From JBOHSA01 sp050732995 (GTDB lineage: Bacteria > Gemmatimonadota > Gemmatimonadetes > Gemmatimonadales > GWC2-71-9): a stretch of 9,494 bases of DNA. Position 1 is the stretch's first letter, and each line of letters begins with the position of its first letter. The DNA lies in the NCBI GenBank assembly GCA_050732995.1, contig JBOHSA010000043.1, positions 1-9,494 of the forward strand, given 5' to 3'. Below, in pieces: positions 1 through 5,276 of this stretch. A model generated the notes under the pieces. It made no database searches. It was not told where the DNA came from and worked only from the letters and a program-made list of their open reading frames with translations. A program made the position numbers and the translations under genes.

Positions 1-10
1 CTGTCCTCGT

Positions 11-30
11 AAGGTCCGACAAGGTCCGAT
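11..30. repeat. Tandem 10-bp direct repeat, two copies
   Basis: Positions 11-20 and 21-30 read AAGGTCCGAC and AAGGTCCGAT, identical in nine of ten bases and directly adjacent. Two copies are too few to suggest a function. The second copy overlaps the left arm of the small hairpin at 26-37. Confidence 0.6.
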
Positions 31-45
31 TTTTCGGTTTTTCTT
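26..45 (+). terminator. Weak terminator-like hairpin with T-tract
   Basis: CCGA (26-29), a TTTT loop (30-33) and TCGG (34-37) are followed immediately by TTTTTCTT. The order of hairpin then T-run fits an intrinsic terminator reading rightwards, and the base composition is unusual for so GC-rich a window. The stem is only four base pairs, so it would be weak. It could end a gene that lies left of the window. Confidence 0.25.
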
Positions 46-217
46 CCCGGCAGCGAACGACGCGAACTCGCGGTGAACTAACGCGTTGCCGGAAGATGGA
101 CTTTGCGAGGATGCGCTCTGGATCAGGAAAGTCCTGGTTCGGAGCTCACCGCACGCCGCCGTTCTGGCTGCGAGGCGCCGCAGCTTGTGCGCTATCCGTT
201 TGGCGGTCCCAGTTCGA

Positions 218-241
218 TGGTGTCGATTGTGGTGTCGATTG
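218..241. repeat. Exact 12-bp tandem duplication
   Basis: TGGTGTCGATTG occurs at 218-229 and again, identically, at 230-241 with no spacer. A perfect back-to-back 12-mer in non-coding DNA suggests a local duplication or a pair of protein-binding sites. If the neighbouring half tRNA marks an attachment site, direct repeats of this kind could be recombinase or excisionase arm sites, but nothing else here supports that. Confidence 0.7.
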
Positions 242-343
242 ACCCCGACTTTGTGCGACATGGCGAAAACCGATCCCGGCAGATCGCGCGGTCTGTCAAC
301 GAATTACCGATATAGTGCCGCAGTCTGTTCCCTGCGTGGGGTC

Positions 344-386
344 CCTGATAAGCGTGAGGTCAGTGGTTCAACTCCACTCAGGCCCA
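344..386 (+). tRNA. tRNA-Ile(GAT) 3' half only; probable attachment-site remnant
   Basis: The stretch matches the 3' half of a bacterial tRNA-Ile part by part. The anticodon loop CTGATAA is at 345-351 with anticodon GAT at 347-349. The 3' anticodon-stem strand GCGTG is at 352-356 and the variable loop AGGTC at 357-361. The T-stem AGTGG/CCACT (362-366 and 374-378) closes the canonical T-loop TTCAACT (367-373). The 3' acceptor strand CAGGCCC (379-385) and discriminator A (386) follow. The 5' half is missing: the bases before the anticodon loop cannot pair with GCGTG, and no GGGCCTG acceptor strand or D-arm occurs upstream at the right distance. CTGG rather than CCA follows the discriminator. 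Loss of identity at the anticodon loop is the hallmark of tyrosine-integrase insertion at that loop. A pseudogene from simple deletion is the alternative. This fragment cannot make a functional tRNA. Confidence 0.8.
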
Positions 387-405
387 CTGGCGTTTACGAT
401 TAGAG

Positions 406-457
406 ACGTCGAACAAAGACGTCAAATACAGGCGTCAAACACATACGTCTAACGGAA
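406..457. repeat. Four degenerate 13-bp direct repeats upstream of the DUF456 gene
   Basis: The core RCGTC begins at 406, 419, 432 and 445, exactly 13 bases apart, and the following bases are also similar. The copies read ACGTCGAACAAAG, ACGTCAAATACAG, GCGTCAAACACAT and ACGTCTAACGGAA. The first three are the most alike and the fourth decays after its first nine bases. The array starts 20 bases after the tRNA remnant and ends 26 bases before the chosen start of the membrane-protein gene. Regular short direct repeats with a fixed period usually mean repeated binding of one protein, such as an operator array, recombinase arm sites or iterons. A 13-bp period puts successive sites on rotating faces of the helix, which fits iteron-like or cooperative wrapping better than a simple phased operator. 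Which of these applies cannot be decided here. Confidence 0.65.
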
Positions 458-483
458 TCGTGGCGCGTCGTCCTTGGAGCCCG

Positions 484-990
484 ATGACCGACCTACTTCC
501 CCTCCTCCTGCTGCTCGCCTGCTTCGCGGCCGGCCTCGTGCTCGTGCCGCTCGGACTGCCGGGCCTGTGGGTGATGGTGCTCGGCCTGATCGCCTACGGC
601 TGGCTCACGGATTTCCGATCCATCTCCACGACGGTCATCGCAGTCTCGCTCGGGCTGGCCGTCGTGGGCGAGATCGTCGAGACGTGGGTGGGGTTCCGGC
701 TCGCGCGCCGCTACGGCGCGTCGAGCCGGGCCGGCTGGGGCGCCCTAGCGGGCGGTCTGGTCGGCGCCGTCATCGGGGTACCCGTGCCGATCATCGGGTC
801 GGTCATCGGCGGGTTCGTGGGGTCGTTTGTGGGTGCGGCGCTGTTCGAGTACTCGCGGGTCGGCCGCGCCGATGCGGCGGTCGGTGCGGGCTGGGGCGCG
901 GTGCTGGGCCGGGCTGCGGCGACCGCGGCGAAGATGGCCCTGGGCGTGGCGATCGCCGTCGTCGGCCTGTTCGCGGCCCTCGGAGAATAG
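484..990 (+). CDS. DUF456 family small integral membrane protein
   Basis: This 168-residue, almost wholly hydrophobic protein fits DUF456. A first hydrophobic hairpin (residues 3-40) contains the conserved turn PLGLPG (22-27) between two membrane segments. A third segment (48-62) runs into GEIVETWVG (62-70). Next comes the charged loop RRYGASSRAG (75-84) and a long Gly/Ala-rich region (85-120) with the repeated small-residue pattern of packed helices, ending in FEY. A last segment spans about 150-166. No function is established for the family. The ATG at 484 is preferred because GGAG lies just upstream (476-479) and family members begin almost directly at the first membrane segment. A GTG at 460 would add eight residues, MARRPWSP, and would abut the 13-bp repeats. 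It lies upstream of two lipoprotein genes on the same strand, 48 bases from the next, so co-transcription is plausible. Identification is firm; the start is less sure. Confidence 0.88.
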   Translation: MTDLLPLLLLLACFAAGLVLVPLGLPGLWVMVLGLIAYGWLTDFRSISTTVIAVSLGLAVVGEIVETWVGFRLARRYGASSRAGWGALAGGLVGAVIGVPVPIIGSVIGGFVGSFVGAALFEYSRVGRADAAVGAGWGAVLGRAAATAAKMALGVAIAVVGLFAALGE

Positions 991-1038
991 TCTCCACGCT
1001 TCACGGGGGCAATCTACTCCGGTATCTTCCCCTGGTAT

Positions 1039-2016
1039 ATGTCACGGCACCTCCTGCGGACCCTCGCGACATGCTGCCTGACCGCGGTGTATGCCTGCGG
1101 CGGCGGCGCGCCTCCCCCCCCGCCTCCCGCCGCGCAGCCGACGGGCGCCGCGGGTGCCCGCGCCCCGGGTACCGCCGCGCTGCCGGTTCGCGTGGTGAAT
1201 ACCAACGGTACCGCCTTCCATTATGTCGATTTCGGTAGCGGCATCCCGGTGGTGTTCGTTCATGGGAGTCTCGGCACGCTCGAGAGCTGGCGCGCCCAGC
1301 TCGACCCCTTCGCCCGCCAGTTCCGCGTCCTCGCCTACAGCCGCCGCTACCATCCCCCCAACCCGCAGCAGACCGACGGGCGGCCCTATACTCTCGCGCG
1401 GCACGCCGAGGACCTCGCGGCGTTCATCGAGCGCCTGGGGCTCGACCGGCCCCACATCGTCGGGTCGTCCTACGGCGCGTACGTCGCGCTGGAGCTGGCG
1501 CTCCGCCGCCCGGAGCTGGCGCGCTCGCTGGTGCTGGGAGAGCCGCCGATCCTCCCGTGGCTCGGGCGCACGGATGTGGGTGACTCGCTCGGGCGGGCGT
1601 TCGATGCGGCCGCGCTCGCGCCGGCCCGGCGGGCGTTCGCGCGGGGGGACTCCGTGAACGGGCTGCGCCGGTTCGTGGACGGCGTGAACGGCACCCCGGG
1701 GTCGTTCGATCAGCTCTCCGCGGAGCAGCGGGCGGCGCTGCTCCGCCTCGCGTTCGAGATGCGCCTCGAGCTGCGGGCCGACCCCGCTGCCTACATGCCG
1801 GCGCTCGCCTGCCGCGACATGGCGCGCATCCGGAGTCCCGTGCTCCTCGTCGTGGGCGAGCGCAGCTTGCGGCTGTTCCACGTAATCACCGAGGAGCTCG
1901 AGCGCTGTCTCGCGACCGAGCAACTGGTGAGCGTAGCGGGCGCCAGCCACGCCATGCACGCGGTGAATCCCGCGGCCTACAACGCCGCGGTGCTGGCGTT
2001 TCTCACCACGCACTGA
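1039..2016 (+). CDS. Alpha/beta-fold hydrolase, predicted lipoprotein
   Basis: This 325-residue predicted serine hydrolase has its catalytic domain at about 50-323. The N-terminus has a charged start, a hydrophobic stretch and VYAC with Cys20 as lipidation site, then a Gly/Pro-rich linker (21-50) that would hold the enzyme off the membrane. The tyrosine in the lipobox is atypical. His75-Gly76 in VVFVHGSLG forms the expected oxyanion loop. Ser144 in GSSYG (142-146) is the nucleophile elbow. His304 in GASHAMH is the catalytic histidine. The acid is less clear: the usual GxxD after strand 7 reads GERS (273-276), so Glu274 or another residue would have to serve. A helical cap (about 175-255) separates the two halves. 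The substrate is unknown; ester, lactone or haloalkane-type chemistry cannot be told apart. It ends 24 bases before the protease gene, so the two are probably co-transcribed. The ribosome binding site before the ATG is poor. Confidence 0.9.
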   Translation: MSRHLLRTLATCCLTAVYACGGGAPPPPPPAAQPTGAAGARAPGTAALPVRVVNTNGTAFHYVDFGSGIPVVFVHGSLGTLESWRAQLDPFARQFRVLAYSRRYHPPNPQQTDGRPYTLARHAEDLAAFIERLGLDRPHIVGSSYGAYVALELALRRPELARSLVLGEPPILPWLGRTDVGDSLGRAFDAAALAPARRAFARGDSVNGLRRFVDGVNGTPGSFDQLSAEQRAALLRLAFEMRLELRADPAAYMPALACRDMARIRSPVLLVVGERSLRLFHVITEELERCLATEQLVSVAGASHAMHAVNPAAYNAAVLAFLTTH

Positions 2017-2040
2017 GGCTTCAAGCGCGAGGTTCATCCC

Positions 2041-3504
2041 ATGCTCACGACCCGCGCCGGTCTCGGCGCCCTGCTGGTAGCCGCCGGCTGCGCCACCAAC
2101 CCCGCCACGGGCGCGCGCCAGCTCGTCCTGATCAGCGAGGGCCAGGAGCTCGCCATGGGGCTCGAGGCCGATCAGGCCATCGTCGCCTCGATGGGCCTGG
2201 ACGCGGACAGCGCCCGCCAACGCTATGTCCAGGAGCTCGGGACCCGCCTCGCGCGGCGCTCGGAGCGGCCCGGCCTGCCCTGGACGTTCCGCGTACTCGA
2301 CGACCCGGTGGTCAACGCCTTCGCGCTTCCCGGCGGCTACATCTACGTCACCCGCGGCATTCTCGCCCACCTCGACTCCGAGGCCGAGCTGGCCGCGGTG
2401 CTCGGCCACGAGATCGGCCACGTCACGGCGCGACACTCGGTCACCCGCCTGAGCACGCAGCAGCTCACCCAGCTGGGCCTGACGGTGGGCGTGGCGCTCG
2501 AGCCGGGGCTCCAGCGCTACGCCGCCCTGGCGGCGCAGGGGCTGGGCCTGCTGTTCCTCAAGTTCAGTCGCGACGACGAGCGCCAGGCGGACGATCTGGG
2601 TCTCCGCTACCTGCGGCGCACGCAGTACGACCCGCGCGAGATGCCGGGCGTCTACGTCATGCTCGACCGCGTGGGCCGGAGCGCCGGCGGCGACCGCCTC
2701 CCCGATTGGCTCTCCACGCACCCGAACCCGGTCGACCGCCGGCAACGGATCGAACGGGCCGTGGCCGCCCTGCCGCCGGACTCGCTCGGGTCGGTCGTGA
2801 ATCGCGCGGCGTACCTGCGCCGGCTCGACGGGCTCGTGTACGGCGACAACCCGCGGGAGGGCTTCTTCCGCGGCGGGGAATTCAACCACCCCGATCTGCG
2901 GCTCCGGCTCGTCTTCCCGGCGGGCTGGAAAACGGCGAACCAGCGACAGACGGTGCTCGCCGTGAGCCCGCAGCGGGATGCCCTGGTACAACTGTCGCTG
3001 GCCCGCGAGGAAAGCCCGGAAGCGGCGGCGCGGGCGTTTTTCGGCCAGCCCGGGGTGAGCGGCATCCCGGGGCGCCTGCAGATTCACGGCCTGCCCGCCG
3101 CCGGAGGATCGTTCACGGCCACCGCCGATCAAGCAGGGGGAGGGGGAAGCGCCCTCGCGGGCACTGTCGCCTTCGTGGCGTATGACAGCCGGGTCTTCCA
3201 GCTCCTGGGGTACGCATCCCAGGGCCGCTGGGCCGCCTATGCCCCGGCGGTCGAGCGGACGATCGGCAGCTTTGACCGGCTCACAGACCCCGCGGCGCTG
3301 GCCGTGGAACCGTTGCGGCTCGACCTCGTCGCGCTGACGCGTTCCATGTCGCTGGAGGAGTTCGCGCAGCGCTACCCGTCGGCCGTGCCCTCCGCCACGC
3401 TCGCGCTGCTCAACAACGTGGAGCCGGGGGGGGGGGAGGGGGCGCGGTTTGCGGCGGGCGATCTGGTGAAGCGGGTCGTCGGGAAACCGCTGCCGCCGCC
3501 GTAG
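2041..3504 (+). CDS. M48 family zinc metalloprotease lipoprotein, BepA-like
   Basis: This 487-residue periplasmic metalloprotease belongs to the BepA/YfgC branch of M48, which acts on outer-membrane protein assembly intermediates. A short signal ends in the lipobox AAGC with Cys17. BepA itself is a soluble periplasmic protein, so anchoring is a difference. The catalytic domain (about 30-245) carries HEIGH (123-127) with zinc ligands His123 and His127 and catalytic Glu124. The third ligand is Glu180 in ERQAD (180-184). STHPNPVDR (225-233) holds the histidine that in BepA acts as an autoinhibitory switch. The region beyond 255 has no TPR repeats as in E. coli BepA. It is a beta-rich extension (about 275-415) followed by a small module (420-483) that resembles the LysM-like tails of related proteases. 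An 11-G run (3426-3436) encodes the glycines near residue 463. Its stop lies 21 bases from the convergent gene. Confidence 0.93.
   Translation: MLTTRAGLGALLVAAGCATNPATGARQLVLISEGQELAMGLEADQAIVASMGLDADSARQRYVQELGTRLARRSERPGLPWTFRVLDDPVVNAFALPGGYIYVTRGILAHLDSEAELAAVLGHEIGHVTARHSVTRLSTQQLTQLGLTVGVALEPGLQRYAALAAQGLGLLFLKFSRDDERQADDLGLRYLRRTQYDPREMPGVYVMLDRVGRSAGGDRLPDWLSTHPNPVDRRQRIERAVAALPPDSLGSVVNRAAYLRRLDGLVYGDNPREGFFRGGEFNHPDLRLRLVFPAGWKTANQRQTVLAVSPQRDALVQLSLAREESPEAAARAFFGQPGVSGIPGRLQIHGLPAAGGSFTATADQAGGGGSALAGTVAFVAYDSRVFQLLGYASQGRWAAYAPAVERTIGSFDRLTDPAALAVEPLRLDLVALTRSMSLEEFAQRYPSAVPSATLALLNNVEPGGGEGARFAAGDLVKRVVGKPLPPP
3426..3442 (+). repeat. G11-A-G5 homopolymer tract inside the M48 protease gene
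   Basis: Eleven consecutive G (3426-3436), one A and five more G lie in the 3' part of the protease reading frame and encode Gly-Gly-Gly-Glu-Gly. A run this long is prone to polymerase slippage and to sequencing error. A one-base change would alter only the last ~25 residues. It shares the pattern of eleven G, A, then G-run with the tract near the right edge of the window. Confidence 0.8.
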
Positions 3505-3524
3505 GCCGGCGCGGCTCCGCCGGC
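3505..3524. terminator. GC-rich hairpin between convergent genes, candidate bidirectional terminator
   Basis: GCCGGCG (3505-3511) and CGCCGGC (3518-3524) form a perfect 7-bp stem with a 6-base loop. The hairpin occupies all but one base of the gap between the stop of the M48 protease gene and the stop of the GWxTD-like gene on the other strand. Its position is what a shared terminator needs. There is no T-run on either side, so termination may be Rho-assisted or the hairpin may serve mainly to protect mRNA 3' ends. Confidence 0.5.
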
Positions 3525-3525
3525 G

Positions 3526-5256
3526 TCATCGGCCCACGATGAGAAGCTCGCGGCTGATGGTCGTCGGGGACTGGCCGGCGGCGAGCACGGTGAGCGCGAT
3601 TCGGTAACGGCCGGGGGTGACGCCGGTCAGATCCAGCGTCAGGGCGCGCCCGGCGGCCGGGCCGGACCACTCCGGAACCTCGCGCCACTGCAGCCGCACC
3701 GGCGCCCGCGGGGCCGACAGACCGAGCGACTCCGTCGCGCGGCGCAGCCAGCTCCCGCCGGTGCGCGTCACGGCGAGGTCGAACGTCACGACTTCACCCC
3801 CCGGATCCACCCCGTACAGCTCCCAGAAGAGGCCGAGCCGCCGGCCCGCCGGCACCGTCAGCGACCCCCGCACGCGCGGTATCACCGCGTCGAGGTCGCC
3901 GGACACCGAGTCCGAGGAGGAGGGGGGATGAGCGGGAGAGGGGGGGTCGTACACCAGGAGGTCGGACAGCGACACGCGCGTGGCGGCGACGGCCGGCCGC
4001 AGGATGGAGCGGGCTCGGGCGGCCCGGCGGTCGGCCCGGGCCAGGATCTCGACGCTGGCCAGCAGCGCGCTCCCGCTGGCGGTGGCGACGAGCACCCCGC
4101 GCCGTGGGGCCCGGAGGAGGTGCTGAACGACCGGTGGCTCCCGCGTGTCCTGCGCCAGGGCGAGGGCGGCCTCGATCGGCCGGCCGGCGAACAGAGTGTC
4201 CCCCTCGAGGTCGTAGGCGGCGACGACGAGCCAGGAAGCGCCGCGTCGAAACCGCGCGATCTGGTGCGTGACGGTGCCAAACGCGGTCGCGTAGAACGGC
4301 GCGTAGCGCTCGCGCGGACGGGCGGCCGCGAGATCCCAGTCGTCGGAATCACCGGTGGTCGGATCGTTGACCGCGCGGGCGGACGGGAGAAAATGAAAAC
4401 CCGGCGTCCGCTGGTGGCCGACGATCACACGCTCGAGGGATCTCCCGATTTCGGGGCGCTCCTCGCTCCAGCGCACGGGCCACCCGAAGCGGATCATGAT
4501 CTCCGCCTGATCGTCACCCCACCGCAGGTTGTAGGCGGAAAGCGCGTCCTCCCAGAGCCGTGCCATGGTCCGCCGGGCGTAGTGCTCGGTGAGCCGGTCG
4601 TTCCCCGGCAGCAGGAACAGGGGGCGAGCGAGCCACCAGGCCCGCGCCTCGACGGGTTGGCGCTGCGCGCAGCCGAGCCGCCCGTAGCGCGCGGCCGCCG
4701 CGTCGTCGAGGAGCAGCGTCAGATCGGACCAGCGGCAACGTTTCTCGGCCGGCATGGCGTCCAGGGCGGCGCGGAAGGCCGCCTCCGCGCCGGCGAAGTC
4801 TCCCGCTGCGTGAAGCGCGAACCCCGCGAGCGCGTCGCACCACCAGCCGGGGGAAGGGGAGGATGCGCGGCAGGCCCGCGCGACGTCCAGCGCGGCAGCG
4901 GCCCGGCCGTCCTCGACCAGGTAGCGCACGCGTTGTCCCGCGATCCAGCCGTCGCCGGGGAGGAGAGTGGCGGTGCTGTCGAGCGTGCGGATCAGGCGCG
5001 CCCGGGCTTGCCCGATCCGTGGCGGCTCGGGCGGCGGGTCCCCGGTCGCTTCGCCGTCGTCGTGCCAGAAGCAGAACCGTCCGATGCGCTCGTCGCAGCG
5101 CGCGCTGCCTCCCGATCGACCCCACGAGAGGGGGAGGTTCGCCCGCCGAGCCCGCTCGAACGCGGCCTGGGCGGCGCGGGCCGAACGCAGCACTGCCTGC
5201 GAGTCCGAGGAATGGGGGAGACTCGCAGGCAGTGTTCCCAGCAGCAGCAGGAGCAA
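3526..5256 (-). CDS. GWxTD-domain-like protein with N-terminal signal and helical repeats
   Basis: The frame from the nearest permitted start, TTG at 5256, encodes 576 residues. A hydrophobic leucine run (1-16) looks like a signal core but lacks the usual positive N-region. A helical, TPR-like part spans about 105-172. The stretch WEDALSAYNLRWGDDQAEIMIRFGWP (235-260) resembles the core of GWxTD proteins, where a TDRGRxYIxYGPP-like strand-turn is typical; the GWxTD string itself is absent. A beta-rich C-terminus (465-576) with LFWELYGVDPGG (476-487) fits the sandwich domain that often ends such proteins. The biochemical role of this family is not established; members are generally exported. 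It starts 20 bases after the M14 stop on the same strand, so the two are likely one transcript. The start is a real problem: no ATG or GTG lies in frame near the signal, and a 15-bp inverted repeat occupies codons 7-23. GTG at 5193 is an alternative start that would remove the signal. Confidence 0.7.
   Translation of the reverse strand: MLLLLLGTLPASLPHSSDSQAVLRSARAAQAAFERARRANLPLSWGRSGGSARCDERIGRFCFWHDDGEATGDPPPEPPRIGQARARLIRTLDSTATLLPGDGWIAGQRVRYLVEDGRAAAALDVARACRASSPSPGWWCDALAGFALHAAGDFAGAEAAFRAALDAMPAEKRCRWSDLTLLLDDAAAARYGRLGCAQRQPVEARAWWLARPLFLLPGNDRLTEHYARRTMARLWEDALSAYNLRWGDDQAEIMIRFGWPVRWSEERPEIGRSLERVIVGHQRTPGFHFLPSARAVNDPTTGDSDDWDLAAARPRERYAPFYATAFGTVTHQIARFRRGASWLVVAAYDLEGDTLFAGRPIEAALALAQDTREPPVVQHLLRAPRRGVLVATASGSALLASVEILARADRRAARARSILRPAVAATRVSLSDLLVYDPPSPAHPPSSSDSVSGDLDAVIPRVRGSLTVPAGRRLGLFWELYGVDPGGEVVTFDLAVTRTGGSWLRRATESLGLSAPRAPVRLQWREVPEWSGPAAGRALTLDLTGVTPGRYRIALTVLAAGQSPTTISRELLIVGR
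5191..5234. repeat. Perfect 15-bp inverted repeat, 14-base loop, in first codons of the GWxTD-like gene
   Basis: CACTGCCTGCGAGTC (5191-5205) and its exact reverse complement GACTCGCAGGCAGTG (5220-5234) flank a 14-base loop. In DNA an A:T pair at 5189/5236 follows one mismatched position, which in a + strand transcript would be a G:U pair. On the minus strand the structure begins 21 bases after the TTG start and ends exactly at an in-frame GTG. Reading in the gene direction there is no T-run after it, so it is not a standard intrinsic terminator. It could limit translation of the second gene of the pair, act as an mRNA processing or stability element, or be the trace of a small mobile repeat. 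The symmetry is certain; the role is not. Confidence 0.85.
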
Positions 5257-5276
5257 CGTCGGCGCAGCGACCGCGC

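Larger units (their letters stand above)
1..343. other. Gene-poor left end; possible terminus of an integrated element
   Basis: No open frame here reads like a real protein. The + strand frames are short, carry no recognisable motif and lack a ribosome binding site, and the longest one runs straight through the tRNA fragment downstream. What can be seen is a 10-bp direct repeat (11-20 and 21-30, differing in the last base), a short hairpin followed by a T-run (26-45), and an exact 12-bp tandem duplication (218-241). If the half tRNA-Ile at 344-386 is an attachment site, this stretch lies on the inserted side of the junction. It would then be the non-integrase end of an element whose remainder is outside the window. 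That assignment is an inference; no integrase or other mobility gene is visible. Confidence 0.4.

Noticed and set aside
131..165. Faint resemblance to the D-arm and anticodon stem of tRNA-Ile (GAGCTCA followed by CGCACGCC), suggesting a displaced 5' half.
   Set aside because: No GGGCCTG acceptor strand and no proper D-loop, and the distance to the 3' half is about 180 bases. Chance similarity is more likely.
300..350. A group I intron splitting the tRNA, suggested by GATATAGTG before the 3' half, which recalls a conserved intron element.
   Set aside because: The base before the tRNA identity is not the expected G, no partner core element is found at proper spacing, and no 5' exon lies in the window.
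86..403. A 105-codon + strand frame at the left end.
   Set aside because: It runs through the tRNA-Ile fragment, lacks a ribosome binding site and has no recognisable motif; its last residues are just the translated tRNA.
406..457. A CRISPR array.
   Set aside because: The units are 13 bp, contiguous and degenerate, with no spacers and no cas genes nearby.
387..460. A permuted tRNA gene with the 5' half downstream of the 3' half.
   Set aside because: No acceptor-strand or D-arm sequence follows; the region is occupied by the 13-bp repeats.
1042..3132. A 696-codon open frame on the minus strand across the hydrolase and protease genes.
   Set aside because: Low-complexity composition and no domain. 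The + strand frames carry intact catalytic motifs and lipoboxes.
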